64,000 bases of DNA from Piper betle (GCA_033002965.1 JAURVB010013184.1:111839-175838); one strand, 5' to 3'. Counted from the first letter of the stretch, positions 24,055 to 36,967 are shown. Notes: generated by a model not told the origin, from the sequence alone. A program made the numbers and translations.

Positions 24055-24412
24055 GGAACCTTGCATTTCAAGCGATGGAATATACATTTTTGCTGCTCTT
24101 TCTGGTGAAATGAGCTCGGGTATGTCCCAAACTTGAGGTTTACTTAAATATTTAGTCAGCCATATTGGTCTATATACGTGTATAAACATGTACAGAATGA
24201 TGAATTTTGGTCTATGAGTTGCCGTCTTCTTTTGATTGATAATAAATCTAGTCTGATGCCATTATTTCACAGTTGAGAAACAAATGTTTTTCTCAATCCC
24301 GGCGGCTTTCTCTGAACATGAACATTGATTAACATGAAATTTCTTTCTTGTTTGTGCAGCGTAACTTGAATGTGTATAAATAGTTATAATTAGGATGGTT
24401 GTTGTCACGGGG
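24055..24412. other. 3' UTR of the membrane-protein gene and spacer
   Basis: Mixed-composition bases follow the stop at 24054. An ATAATAAA-type poly(A) signal lies near 24239. It ends exactly where the gypsy-type LTR begins. Confidence 0.55.
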
Positions 24413-26381
24413 CTGATTCTAGGACCAAATTTTCGCCCTCAAAACCAGTCCTGTGCGGCGTATTCTCGACCCGAAAACACCAGCCTAACACCAAATATGC
24501 AATATGAAGCAAACACGGAAGCCTAACAACACCAACACCAACGTGTGCTCGGCCAACCTCAACACCCCGAGGTTGCTGCCTTCAACCCTTCGCTCGATCA
24601 CCGTGTATTGGTACCGCACCAAACACCGACACAGCACTTCTGGCTACCGACACGCCTTGCCGATAGGCTGTTCCAGAAGTCAAACAGCACTCCACACAGC
24701 ACTGCCCGATTGCCCAGCCAGCAACACGCCCTGGGTTCGTGCCGTCTGCCCTTGCTCATCTCAGCACCTGTCCACGCAACTAGGCTGCCTTGTAAACCTC
24801 GACCGCGACCTCGGATACAGAAGTTCCCTGCTTAAAACGACAGCCAACAAGCAAACCACAGATTACGGGAAAACACTTCCCAACCTTATATCATTCACTC
24901 GATCATAAGGATTTTACAAGCACTCGAACTCTCCTCTCAAGCACTTGCTCGGCTCGTGGACAGCCCCCACAGCCTCGCCCAATGTACCCACAAATACAAT
25001 GGCGCACAAGAACTACTCCCCGAGTAATCCTATCCCGATTGCCAACACCAGCAATCTAACAACGCGTACCTGGATTCCAGCAAGCCGATGGAGTTCCAGC
25101 TCTCACCACGAACACCGGCTGCAGCAACTCCACGCTTCTTTCTCACCAGCCGCACCACGCTGTTTTCTCACAAGAGAACACGCCTGGAATCTCAGGAACT
25201 CTCCTCCTCACTGGACTTGATTCCACTCTTGATCCACTCCTACGTTTCTCCTTGATCTGGCCTCTCAATCTTTCGATCTCTCCTCAATCTCCTGATCTCC
25301 TGATCTCCAGATCTCTCGAGCAACCAATCTCGGACTCGATCTCTCCTGATCCACCGACCTCCAGAGACTTGATCCTCCTCCGAGAGTCCTCCTCTTTGAG
25401 TTCCGACTCTGAACTCAAGAGTCTTCTCCGAGCTTCGTCCTCCTTTTCCAGCATAACCCCCGTGCACATATATGCAGCACGTCCTTCTGATTTCAGATAA
25501 CACCGGATCCTTGCATCCTCATCCACAATGATCTGCAATATCCACCGTATCCAGCAACCTAGCAGCACACCACGTCCAGGTTCTTCCCAACGGCCTTGTG
25601 GTTATCTTCAGAATCTAGTTGCAGCCTCCACGTCTGGATATGGATCATATCTTCCACCAAGATACACCCCCAGCAACGTCCATGGATGTTTATCACAAAC
25701 CCCTTGGCTGCACCGCTGGTCATACCGTCATGCCCACCGGCTCGACTCCAGCACCGTCCAGACATGGCTCAACCTCCTGCAGCGATTCACCGACCAACTG
25801 CCAGCAATGGTCCACCACCATCGCCCTGAACCAGCACCACCGCTCGTGCATGCTCATGCACTGCCGCGTCCACCAGCATCTGCTCGTGTGCGTGTCTGTG
25901 CGCACACCCGCACGCGCCCGCTGCTCGCGCTCGCCCGCGTCCGCGTGCAACGTGCTACGCTAGAGCGACACAGTTCCGCAATTTTGCTCGGTACTAGTGA
26001 ATGCTCGGCACCCTGTGCTGCGTACTCGGCTCGGTAGCCTGCTCGGTCCACGGTTGCACCACAACCTCGATATGCCGACCCAAACACCGATCAGCAGCAC
26101 CTTGAGGTTTCTCGACTGGACTCGGCCACATGCTCGATACACCAAATACCGACCCATGTGCCGACACCACTGCTGTAACTCGACGCCAGGCTCCATAGCC
26201 ATGCTCGATCACACAGCAGCTCGTGCACCTCGGTTTGCAACCTGCAACTCAACACGGGTTAGCCTCCGTATGTTGTTTCCACCACTCGGATAGCCACCGC
26301 TACCCCATCATGGTTGCGGGACACCTAGGGACAACACCCAAACCCTAGTTCCCGGCACGCCCATGAATCACGTCTATGACA
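24413..26381 (-). mobile_element. LTR of about 1969 bp (gypsy-type), minus-strand element
   Basis: The plus-strand ends are TGTCACGG at 24413 and TATGACA at 26381, giving a 5-bp inverted terminal TGTCA/TGACA. On the minus strand, the LTR start at 26381 is immediately preceded by a polypurine tract (ggtgggggagga), placing internal sequence at 26382 upward. The LTR is GC-rich and full of short overlapping ORFs that are not genes. It contains a long TCTCC/GATCT-rich stretch at 25250-25420 and CpG-rich segments at 25880-25990. Confidence 0.6.
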
Positions 26382-27411
26382 TCCTCCCCCACCAATGAAA
26401 GCCGATGTCTTCATCGGAAGTAAGGACTGCCCCCTTCAGTAACAAGTCGAATACCTCTCCCCACAGCACCGTCTCCACTCTATGTACCAAAGACACGCTG
26501 CGTCGTGGTCCCAGCACCGCCATTGCATCATCCCCGGTCTTGCTAGCTCCAGACCTCGCATGTATCCCCACACGCTTACATCGACCATATGCTCCAGCCA
26601 TCAAATTTCGAGTCCAACTCGACCAAACAACTCCCCGTGGTCCTGAGAATTGCTGGCTCGAAGCATCTCTAAGACATTGCAATGCAGCCAGTATTTCAAC
26701 AACTCCGACTGTTTTTCTCTTCCTCCATGTAAAGCACTGTTGGTAATCAGCCCAACACGAACTCACCTCATCTAGTGGCTGTCTCTCTAGACAAGTGGAG
26801 ATAGAGACGTCTGATTCACCTCCCAGTAAACCAAACACCGTAAGTGTAACCCTCATCCCGGATTCAGCACTTACTCGATCAGTCCATCGTAGATCTGTAG
26901 CAGCCCTGGTCAGACATGGTTGTGAATCCCCCATGAAGGCTCTAGACATACAGACCCTGTTCAGCAAGAACATCCCCTCGCACACTGGGAAAGAACTGAT
27001 CTTTTGTCGACACCTCACCGCCGTCAGATGGTACTTCCGACATGATGATCTCCTCGGCATCTCATCACCAGTTAGTAATTTCAACTGATGAAAGTGAGCT
27101 CTCGCTGTCCTAATCCAACCACATGGACGAACTCCCGAACAAGAGTATAGAGCTTACCACTGCTCATCTTTAGCCCACTCCCGTAACCCCTGTAGCACTC
27201 CTTGAAGTCGCTGGCTACCTTTAAGAAATCTCCCTCCTGGATTACGGCAACATCATCCAACTGATTCACACCCAGCTGGACCACACGCACCTTGCCAACT
27301 CGCCCAACGGACTCCACACATCCTCTAGGTACCACCACCGATACCCGGGCTGGGGCCTTGGCCTTCACTACCAAGTCACCACACCTCCCTCAAGGCTGCT
27401 CAGAAGACAAC
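26382..27411 (-). mobile_element. Internal 3' tail of the gypsy-type element, truncated
   Basis: About 1 kb lies between the polypurine tract and the abrupt start of a different LTR family at 27412. Minus-strand ORFs at 26374-27084 and 27081-27374 show no protease, RT, RNase H or integrase motif, so this is post-pol or decayed sequence. The 5' part of the element is missing in this window. Confidence 0.45.
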
Positions 27412-27689
27412 TGTAACACCCCAAATCCGGTTCACACTCGTGAACCGAACCGGCATGTTACCAGCCCTGGTTAGGTCGGCTAACCCGAACCTAACTCATA
27501 CGGATCCAATCTCGGCGTCTTAAGATGTAGATACGACTTGTCATGCATGGATAAATTCATAAAACCCTAACATGATACTACATGGATGACATGCAACCAA
27601 TTTTCACATCATTACAATTACGGTAAAAATCCTGAAATAAAACCGTCAGGGTCTCCCCTAAAAGTGCAATTATGGGCCCACCCTGTCAA

Positions 27690-27732
<43 letters not shown>

Positions 27733-29560
27733 CATGCATCTATGATTTCATTCACACAAAATCTAACATATTATGAATTCATTCTGAAGCTTGGGTCTCA
27801 ACCCACTACGCTTCCGCTGCTCAACTCTGATCATATTTTTGCATTCTGTTATCGTGTCTTAGCATTTCATTCACATCATATCATCATGCTCAAACATTTA
27901 ATCATGTCATTCACAATATAATAACATAATAATACAATATTAAACATTCAGAAATCTAACATGTGTGTGTACAAGACCTCATTGCTCCTTCGTCCAAGCT
28001 GGCTCCTCCAACTCGTGATTATTACCTACATATAGTATAAAAACACGTCAGTAACAAGTGTTACTGGTCCGGAAAATAAAATAACTATAACAAGCTGGCT
28101 ATGAGAGCAAACTCTCATATGAAAGAAAACATCATACTCCACGTGAACACTCTGAAGGGCACTACTGAGGAGCCACTGGGCTGCAGACCCGGTAGCATCC
28201 CGAACTTACTGATCTGCTGCTGGTACTGTGCTACTCTCAGCACTTCTTTTTCAGTACTTCTCGTGAAACTTTATCCTAAGCCCTCTCCTTACCTCCATAT
28301 TTCTCCTGGCCTTGAGCACGAAGGCCGAGTACTCTCAGGCAGTCACCTTTAGTACCCTTTGAACCACAAGTCCGGACATGCGCTGTACTAAACAGTACCC
28401 GTAAACCTCCACGTTCTCCGGGTGTGAGGAACTCAAACGCGGAGTTGTCAGGATCCCTCGGGAATGGAACAGTCCGCTGGCACTAATCCAGAGCCCGCTT
28501 TGACTGTCACGACATCCTCTGCATGGTACGTGCAGTCGATTTCTCCATCTCTCGTCTCACTGAAAACGCGAAAACTATATATATATATATGGCTGGGTAG
28601 GGATTCATATAATAGGCCCGAAGGCAACTTGTGGTGGATCTTGTTTTCGAAATCAACCTCAAGGGATCTCATCCTCGAGGGGTTATTAATCCGGAAAATG
28701 TTCGGTTAAATGGCCCGAGTTAAGTGGGATCCGATAAAACGCCACTTAACCCGTCCTGCAGACAATAACTCAAACATACAATAGACAAGATCATAAAAAT
28801 CAGAGAGAAGTCCTAACGGACCTGGTAGAAGCTCCAAGTGTGTCATCGCGCCTAGGCGGCGAGCTCCTACTCCGTACCTACACATCAAAACTAAATACTA
28901 ACGCCCACTAACTACATGATGCATCAAAATCAATGAATCACACACAACACCATCATCATCCATCACAATGACCAATCAAATAATCATAAAAGTAAATAAT
29001 CCTAACTCGTTCTATTCATACCAATTTTACTTTGTTTTTCTAAGTTATCTCATGATCACTTATCATGCTGAGACTCGATCTACCTCATTAGATCACTTAC
29101 TGTTCATTCACAATTACCCAAATCATACAATCATCCCTTTACTCATAATTAGGCATTACTCATGACGGTTAATCAAATCTAGCATACTATGCTAACATTC
29201 ATCATGACAACTAGTTAATTCTAGCATGCTATGCTAACAATCATATTCAATTTTAAATAACTCAATCGGAGGTAGCTAGGGTTCCGTCGCGCGTCTCAGA
29301 GCTCGAATTGCGCCGACCCACAGCCCTAACCACCAACTGGAAAGTCACCGGGAAACCTCCAGAAAGCTGCCAAAAAACTCCAAAAACCTCAGAAAAATCA
29401 AATTTGCTGAAAATCGCTACATTTTTGTCAATTCCTCCCGCCGAACCCGATCAAACTTTGGACGCCACCAGGTGCCGAATTTGAGTTCCGAATGCGTGAC
29501 CAAACCCTAATCGTTACCGATTGTCGATGACGTAAGGTATAATTTCCTTTAAGGGCCACC
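27412..29560 (+). mobile_element. LTR family B, copy A (5' and middle part)
   Basis: It starts TGTAACACCCC, the canonical start of many plant LTRs. It contains an (AT)n tract, a gggtctcaaccc block near 27795, the block GAGTACTC.CA.. near 28330, and a cttt.a.aaccctttgaa.cacaagtc block repeated in copy B. About 28290-28800 aligns with 29586-30090 in copy B. Confidence 0.6.
27694..27722. repeat. (AT)n microsatellite
   Basis: Uninterrupted TA dinucleotides within LTR family B; the antisense copy of the family has its own (TA)n tract at the matching place (40487-40525). Confidence 0.95.
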
Positions 29561-31523
29561 ACGGCCCTCTACATCCTCCGTATCACTTCTGGCCCTGAGT
29601 ACAGAAGTCGAGTACTCACAAACATGGGCTTTCAGTAACCTTTGAAGCCACAAGTCTAAATATGTGCTGCATAGTAGTACCTATAAACCTCCACACTTCT
29701 CTGGGTTTAAGGAAATCAAAAGTGGAGTTATCAGGATCCCTCGAGAATGGAATGGATGTTCACCAATTTTAGATCTTGCTTTGACAAATACACGCTCTAT
29801 CTTAAGACGTGGCCATCGATTTTCCCTCATCTCACATCTTATTGAAAACGCAAAAACTACATGTACATAGGCCAAGGTAGGGATTTCAATATAATAGGCC
29901 TGAAGGCATTGAGAGCTGGATCTGAGTTTCGAAAATAAACTTACGGGATCTCATCCTAAAGGGTTATTAATAGGGAAATTTCATATGAATAGATGGCCTG
30001 TATGGAGTGGGATACAATAAATCTACCATTTGACACGTCTGCTTACCTGTTAAAGCAAAATACGACAGAGTATATAAGTCAAACTAGAAGCGAGTCTTAA
30101 ATGAACCTGGTAGAAGCTTCGATCGTGTCCATGTGCCTAAGGAGCGAGCTCTTACTCTGTACCTATACAACAAACTCAAAGCTAACGCTCACTTATGATG
30201 CATTCAGACACCCTATAGCATACACACACCACATCATACACCAATCACACATAAGTTTTCCTATGCTACATTGCATTAGATTACGATAATTACTTAGTTT
30301 ACCTAATTAGTTCCTTAGCATTCATTTTAACATACTTCAATCAAGCAATTCATATTTTTATTTACAATAAAAATATGCAACACATTAATTCATTAATCCT
30401 AGCATGATGTGTTAATAATTATCACCTCTATGTAATTAAATCAAAGTTAATTATACCTCACGTCGTCGGCAATTGTCAATGGCTAGGGTTTCATCGCATG
30501 GCTCGAGACTTGAATTCGGCACTTGGCAATGTCCAAAGTTCAATCTAGTTCAACTGGATGAGTTCAGCCAAAGATCGGGTGAATTTCAGCGAATCCGGTT
30601 TTTTGCCGTTTTTGGCGATTTTTTGGTAGTTTTCTGCAATTTTTCGGCAAGCTTTCGATGACTTTTTTGGTGATGCAATCAGGGCTATAGGTTGGCACCG
30701 GCTCAGTGAGCTCAACCCAATGGTGTTTGTGGTGAGGATGGTGACTGTGGTGATGACCACTGGCGGGGTGGTGATGAGTCAGCCAGGGTTGGTCAGTGGT
30801 TTGATTTGACCTCGGCTAGCCTCGGCAACGGCACTGGGTATGGGGGAAATACTAAGGGGTGAAAGGGGGTGGTATCAGACGGCACGGCGGTGGCAAATCC
30901 ACACTGGGAAGGGAGGTGCGATTTCACAGTGTCGATCGTCGTGCTGACTAGGCAGTGGTCGGGGGTGCTCAGGGCGGCATGATGACGGTACAGCGGGGCT
31001 CGACAGCGTCGATCTACAGCAAGTACAGGGGCGGAGATGATGGCGATCAGGGTTTGGGGGAGAGAAAGTGTTGGGGTGAAGTTGAATGGTAATTTCATGA
31101 AACCTTTACTCAACTTCGACTCGAGTTAAAAATAATAACTACTTGTAATAAATCCTAAAATTAATCCTAAAAAATAGGGAAAATCCCATAAAATATAATA
31201 CACATCATAATATCACAATGACATGTTCTATAACTAATAACCCACCCAAACTACGTGTCCTAATGTGCTATTCGTCTTAAAAATAATTCTACAATAAAAT
31301 ACATTAAAAAAATTATTGCATTCTTTCATATACTCTGATGACTAATTTCTCATCATCTTTGTGACATTACATCATATACTTAGGTACTCTTAACCCTCAT
31401 CGCTCATAACTCGTGGCTGGCCTCGACTCACCAAGCGGGTCATGAAACTGACTCGACTCGAACAGTCGATTGAATTGATTGGTTCGTTAATGTAAAACTC
31501 TCACTCGAGTCACGGGTTTTACA
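29561..31523 (+). mobile_element. LTR family B, copy B (middle to 3' end)
   Basis: It repeats the copy A middle block (ggagttatcaggatccctcg, gggatctcatcct, gggttattaat), then has a GC-rich stretch at 30470-31100 and an AT-rich 3' part ending ACGGGTTTTACA at 31523. The last 400 bases or so align with copy C. Confidence 0.6.
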
Positions 31524-32491
31524 ATTATAGTGATGACTCAAAATAGCTCCAGCTAGGGCTGTGCCAGGGTTGGCTAAGAGAGACAGGGAGGAGAGTGGCT
31601 CAGCCTGGGCTGGGGGTAGATTGCTCTTGATGGCGATGACGAGGGGAGGTTAGAGGAAAGGGCACCGCAGCAACGCTATTGCCGACAATGAAGATGAAGG
31701 AGCCGAGTCGGGTAGGGGTGCAACTGGCAAAAACTTGGGCAGTTGTGAGGAGTGCGATACGAGCGGAGGAGGATGGCAATGGGAGAAAGAATGTGGTCAG
31801 AGGTGGTTGGCAGCAGCCGAAGAAAAGAGCGGTCGGGGAAGGAAGGGAGGCACAGTTAGGGTAGGGGAGGCGATGGAATAAGTGAAGGAGAGGGAGGAGG
31901 ACATCGTGGCATCCATGGGACCGATAGTCCACGGAGGGAGGCCGGCTGCGCTCCAGTGGTGGTAGGCGTGGATCAGGAGGAGGGAAGCGAGAGAAGAAGT
32001 CGAGGATGTTGTGGAAGCTTGGGGAAGAACTCAACATGTATGGGGGAATTTTTATAATAAAAACTTGACTCGTTTCTGACTTGTATCAATACGAATAAAA
32101 TAAATCCCAAAAATACAAAATAAAATATAATAAAATTCAATAAAATAGGATACACCTAATAATCATCTAATGACATGTTCTAACTCTACGAACCCACCCA
32201 AAATACTAACTAACGCATCTTAAAGCAGTAAACGGCCTAAAGTTAATTTTACGGTTCACTATATAAAATAAAAAAATAAACAGGCATAATGTCATATATT
32301 TTAATATCTTATTTTCCTAGTTGACTACTAATATTATCATCATATACTTGGGTACACATGTCCCTTATGGCTCATAACACATGGTTGGCCTCTGCTTAGC
32401 ACGTGTGTTCTTAAATTGACTCGAGTTGAATTGGCTACTGAATTGACCGATTTACAAGTATAAAACCTTGACTCAGATGACGGGTTTTACA
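31524..32491 (+). mobile_element. LTR family B, copy C (3' part only)
   Basis: A GC-rich stretch is followed by the same AT-rich 3' end (aatgacatgttct, aacccaccca, atcatatacttgggta, ggctcataac, tggttggcct), finishing GACGGGTTTTACA at 32491. Three stacked fragments of one LTR without an internal pol region imply nested insertion or LTR-LTR recombination. Confidence 0.6.
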
Positions 32492-32559
32492 ATGCCGGTC
32501 TAAGTTTCAGGTAGAGTGCAAACATTTAGCTTTCAAAATATCTTCCGAACTATGTTGTT

Positions 32560-32583
32560 TTTTTTTATAATAATTTTCTTTTT

Positions 32584-32627
<44 letters not shown>

Positions 32628-33000
32628 ATCACTCCTTCCTGTTGGCCAATGACTCATCATCACATATTCTGTTTTATATTAATTATTGTGGATGACACAT
32701 GATAAATCATGAATTAATTTACTAAGAGTTTCACCACAATATCATTGACCTGATCAACTATGAATCATTTTTTTTTGCCTCATGAATGATAACTCTGTAA
32801 AGAGTTATAATTTTGCGTTCTTGCTGAATTCTTTTGTTGGTTTGAGTATTCTATGGTGGGTTTTTAGGTGATTTAGGGGTAGGTTTGGTATTATAAGAAA
32901 ATTATGAATTCAGTGGGTTTTTAGCCAATATTTGCTTTAAATATATACTGTGAGTAATCTAAATTGGGAAAAAGTTCTTTCGGATTAGAGAAGGTTCATG
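32560..33000 (+). repeat. Left arm of the inverted repeat flanking the P450
   Basis: Antiparallel to 36590-36990 over about 400 bases with the same landmark order: outer (AT)n tract, atgactcatcatcac, ttatattaatt.ttgtggatga, aatttacta.gagtttcaccacaatat, gtaaagagttataatttt, gtgatttaggggt, tttttagcc.atatttg. From about 32785 inward the sequence resembles the start of the Athila-like LTR at 41941. Confidence 0.82.
32586..32625. repeat. (TA)n microsatellite
   Basis: Dinucleotide run at the outer end of the left inverted arm; matched by the run at the outer end of the right arm (36932-36962). Confidence 0.95.
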
Positions 33001-33510
33001 CCTTGGTGCAACTTTGTTTGCGCAAGGGCATGGGAGAAGGAGTAATATTTTGAAATTTGCGCCTTGGTTTGAAAGCTATAAATGAGAGAAATTACAGAAG
33101 TCTTGCGCCTTGGCATGAATGCGGTGAAGAATCTACGAAAATGCCTGCACCTTGGTGCAATGTATTGAGCCCTGTTTAAAAATTTTAGTTCTGAACTACT
33201 TTCTTAAGCAGTAAGTTTACATTGTGTTTCTACAAATTGATGTTAACTAAAAACTTAATTTTTAAATTAAAATTTATTTTCTAATTAGAACAAAAAGGTA
33301 AAGAAAACTAACAACTGAATGAATTTTGTGATGAATATACTCACCTACCTAAAACAAATATGAAAAATTATAGGTATGTATGCACACACACTTACAAGTT
33401 TTTATTACTGAAATAGATATCCAATTTTATTATCATCTGCTGCTGTGCAGGATTTGTATTTTAATAACATGATTACAAAAATTGTAAAGATCAAATAAGG
33501 CAGTGGCTGA
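33001..33510. other. Spacer between inverted arm and P450 3' end
   Basis: It contains repeated short phrases of the type gcgccttgg.(t)gcaa (33015-33160), resembling the conserved repeats in the body of Athila/Tat-like LTRs. AT-rich P450 3' flank follows. Confidence 0.5.
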
Positions 33511-35137
33511 TCAAGGAGCTGCAATTTTGGGGACAGCAAAGATCGGCGTATTTTTGCTTACGGCAATACCGTTCTTCTCAGACATGTCGATATCACCAGC
33601 CACCATGCCCGCGGGCAGCTCCCAATCAAAGGCGTACAAGAGATTAGCAACGGTCAGGCCCACTAGGGTCGTTCCATACTGAATACCTGGACAAATCCTC
33701 CGGCCAGCACCAAATGGAAGGTACTCAAAATGTTGTCCTTTGTAGTCAACGGTGGTGTCCAAAAACCTTTCTGCCGGAACTCAAGTGGGTCTTCCCAGTA
33801 TCTAGGATCACGACAAATGGAGAACACGTTGATTAAGATTAGTGATTTCTCAGGGATGTCATACCCATTGATTTTGGTTTGGCGCATTGATTCTCGAGGG
33901 ATAAGCAATGGACCAGGTGTATGCAACCTGAGTGTTTCTTTTACTATTGCTTTGATATAAACGAGCTTCTCTCTGACGTCGCTCTCCTCTACTTTGCCTT
34001 TGCTCCCACATACCTGCCTTACTTCTTCTCGTGCCCTGACCATTGCTCGCTTGTTTCTCAGTAGCTCGCACATTAGCCATGTTATGGTGGTGAAGTTGGT
34101 GTCCACTGCTCCAAGGAACAAGATCTGAAACGTCAAAATAAGTCGAGTGATTAATGCCCTTTTTTGCATTTAGCATTTAGTTATATGCATATTTTGACAT
34201 TTGAAAAGGGAAGTTTACCAAGATATTGGCCTTGATATGATCCCTCGTGATAGAACTACTCTTCTCCAATCGAAGCAGCAAATCCAGGAAATCTTCCTTA
34301 TCTTTCCCGAGCTCTTCCTGTGCTGTTCGATCGGCGATACGCTCGTTTATAATCTTGTCCAGATGCTCATCCAGGCAGGTGAAAATTTTCTCGATTTTTC
34401 TGTCATAGCCGCTCAGGACATCAACCCCCTCGCCCATGGGAAATAATCGGCCACACAAAACTGCCCCATCAATGCGTTTTGTTCGTGTAATGCATGGATC
34501 ATACTTTCTCTCTCCTTCTCATTGGCATCGTAACTTCTGCCAAGAAGGATCCCAGAAATAACTTTTTGAACAAAAACTCCCATCGTGCCACTAAAATTAA
34601 TGCTCTGCCCGGGATTGGCCGAGGCATGCTCCGCAATCTGACTCATCACTTCGGCAACCTTCTCTTCTCGAATGGATCGACTCATTTCCAATCTCTTGGT
34701 GGAGAGAACCTCCACGATGTAGAGACGACGGAGTTCCCTCCAGGTGTCGCTGTAGGGAGAAAAGGCAACGTCGAGAAAGTTATAGGTGAACTTCTTGAAG
34801 GCCTTTCTTCGAGGCCGACTGCAGAAATCAAGATCATGGCGGCCAGCTCGGGAGAGGAGAAGACGACCGTCGGCACACGCCCCAGCTTGAGATAAATGAT
34901 GTCCCCATACTTGGAAGCCATTTTTTGCAATGCCCGGTAGGGATGGCGGCCGAGACGGTGCAGATCTCCGATGATGGGTAAGGGGCCAGGGCCTGGAGGA
35001 AGCTTGAATGAGCTACTGCCTTTAGTCTTGTAATGGGTTATAAACTGTATCATCACGAGCACCAAGAAGGGGAGAAAGAGAAGAATAAGAGACGGCCATG
35101 AGAGGTTGAAGAGAGTAGTATTCTTGCATTTTGATTT
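33511..35137 (-). pseudogene. Cytochrome P450, CYP71-like, disabled by frameshifts
   Basis: In transcription order there is a membrane anchor (SLILLFLPFLVLVMIQF), the proline hinge PPGPGPLPIIGDLHRLG, WRELRRLY (helix C), an A-type P450 intron (34218-34135, KANIL|ILFLGAVDT), the helix I equivalent GAVDTNFTT, KETLRLHTPGPLLIPRE (ExxR), a PxRF-type region, the heme loop LPFGAGRRICPG with its Cys, and a C-terminus ending PKIAAP. Alignment to the family by eye shows three frame breaks: near 34834 (a deletion of about 16 nt), near 34436 (4 nt, apparently a collapsed ATGG repeat) and near 33773 (1 nt). No in-frame ATG precedes the anchor. CYP71 enzymes are ER-anchored monooxygenases of specialised metabolism; this copy should not make an active enzyme. 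Confidence 0.88.
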
Positions 35138-35569
35138 CCGTTCGGTGCATGAAGATCGTTAAAGTAATGATCATATATACATAGATATAGACAGAGTGAG
35201 TCTCGGGTTCAAAATATAGATTAGTACGAAAGAAAAACTGGTAACTTAGATAAGGTGTGATTGATTGGGATCAACGTGACTATTAATTTTAACTTTTTTT
35301 TCTTTTCATAATTGAATTTAGGTAGACTTTAGGTGGTGGTCATTTAAATTCTTATTATAAAGAAAATATATAGCTCATATAAACTATTTAAATTGTAATA
35401 TATATTATATTATTATTTTATATATATATATCCTCTCAATAAATTACTTTGTTGATAGGAAGCATATTACTACCAGATGCAACAGTCCAATTAATTTGGT
35501 TGGAAATTAGTTGTTTTTCGTTAATTTTTATAATTGAATTCAAATATATATTTCTCCCAATTTTACATG
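35138..35569. other. AT-rich spacer upstream of the P450
   Basis: Former promoter region of the P450 pseudogene and AT-rich DNA; nothing else recognised. Confidence 0.5.
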
Positions 35570-35950
35570 ATTGATGCACACTTGACGAGCAATCAATCCC
35601 TGTTAACAACGCAAAGCTTGGAATCAAACCATGACATCCTCTGATTGTTCGCTCCAAACGTTATAATTCATGGGCAAATGGACGGCATCAGATGAGCAAA
35701 GAAACGTCCACGGCGGCTACTTGGTCCTCTATGGCTGCTGCGTGGTCACTTACAGACAACGAAAGCCCGATTGGGGTGACGGATGGATGCCATGGCTTTC
35801 CATTCACCACCTTCAAAGAAAGTCCCAAAGTCCATACCAGCATCAAATCGAAGAGCAAAGATCCAGAGAAGATAACATATGTTTTTCTCAGTGCTATCCT
35901 AATTCAATGCCAAATCTTGATATGCTTACTGCTGACATAGAAGAACAACT
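35570..35950 (+). repeat. Dispersed duplicated segment, copy 1 (inverted copy at 47.2-47.6 kb)
   Basis: About 380 bases match 47615-47190 in reverse: cacttgac.agc.atcaatccctg, ggaatcaaaccatgac, cgctccaaac.ttat.attcatgggcaaatggacggcatcagatga, and further to atgccaaatcttgatatgctta. Both copies have an open frame starting MGKWTASDE, but with different downstream frames and ends. I see no domain, so I treat it as a duplicated element and not as a gene. Confidence 0.78.
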
Positions 35951-36589
35951 TTTTTCAATTATGGTATTGTAACCTTTTTCAGTAGTTGCTTCCGGAAAGA
36001 AATTGCAATGGCAGCTAGAAACATATGTTTTTTCAATATTCAATGGGTTTTGTTCATTGATATTAATGTGAAAGCAAATTAGCTGAAGATAAGATGTAAA
36101 ATGATGTTGATGATAATAAACTCATTTAGGACACCTCCAATGAAATTGGTCAATCTTCTATTCAATAATCTTGTTGCTGAAATTATAATTTCTTTACATT
36201 ATGGAGCTTCTTAGTTGTGTTCATTTCCCTTTTTTGTCCACAGAACCAGCTGGGAAGAGTGGCTTTTATTCATTATGTTAGGTTTGGGAGCTGACGGTGC
36301 TCCATCACTCACTCACCAAAGGACTCCACCTCCTGCTCTGGAAGGATTACCTAATATTCCAGTTGGAGAGTACTCAGTATTCAATAATAAATTAGGGCCA
36401 ATTCAACTTATGAGAAAGTATGAGGAAGCTTGGAAGCTTGGAAAGTGAAAGGAAGAAAAGTGTACCAAGGAGAAGAAAAACAACGGTAGAGCTGAGTAGG
36501 CTGCTTTCCCCCTATTCCTATTTTCCTATTTATCAGCCCAGGGGATGAGTGATTGAGATAAACTCAAATCCATACAAAGAATATTTTCA
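35951..36589. other. Spacer inside the inverted repeat
   Basis: A short ORF at 36215-36448 has ordinary composition but no family pattern. Nothing else is supported. Confidence 0.5.
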
Positions 36590-36930
36590 ACCAATAATCT
36601 GAAAGTAATTTTTCCCAATTTCGATTACCGACAATATGCATTTAAAACAAATATCGGCTAAAAATCCAATGACTTCATACTTTTATTATAATACCTAAAC
36701 GACCCCTAAATCACCTAACAAAATATTTCAGGAAGAGCCCAAAATTATAACTCTTTACATTGTCATCATACACGAGGCAAAAAAATATATTGATTCATAG
36801 TTTATCATGTCAACGATATTGTGGTGAAACTCATAGTAAATTAATCCATTATTTATCATATATCATCCACAACAATTAATATAAATCAACATCCGTGATG
36901 ATGAGTCGTCAGCTAACGGAAAAGAATCAT

Positions 36931-36967
<37 letters not shown>

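Noticed and set aside
24504..27474. Many ORFs of 60-236 residues, possibly genes
   Set aside because: They lie within a GC-rich LTR and its tail, overlap on both strands and carry no recognisable domain.
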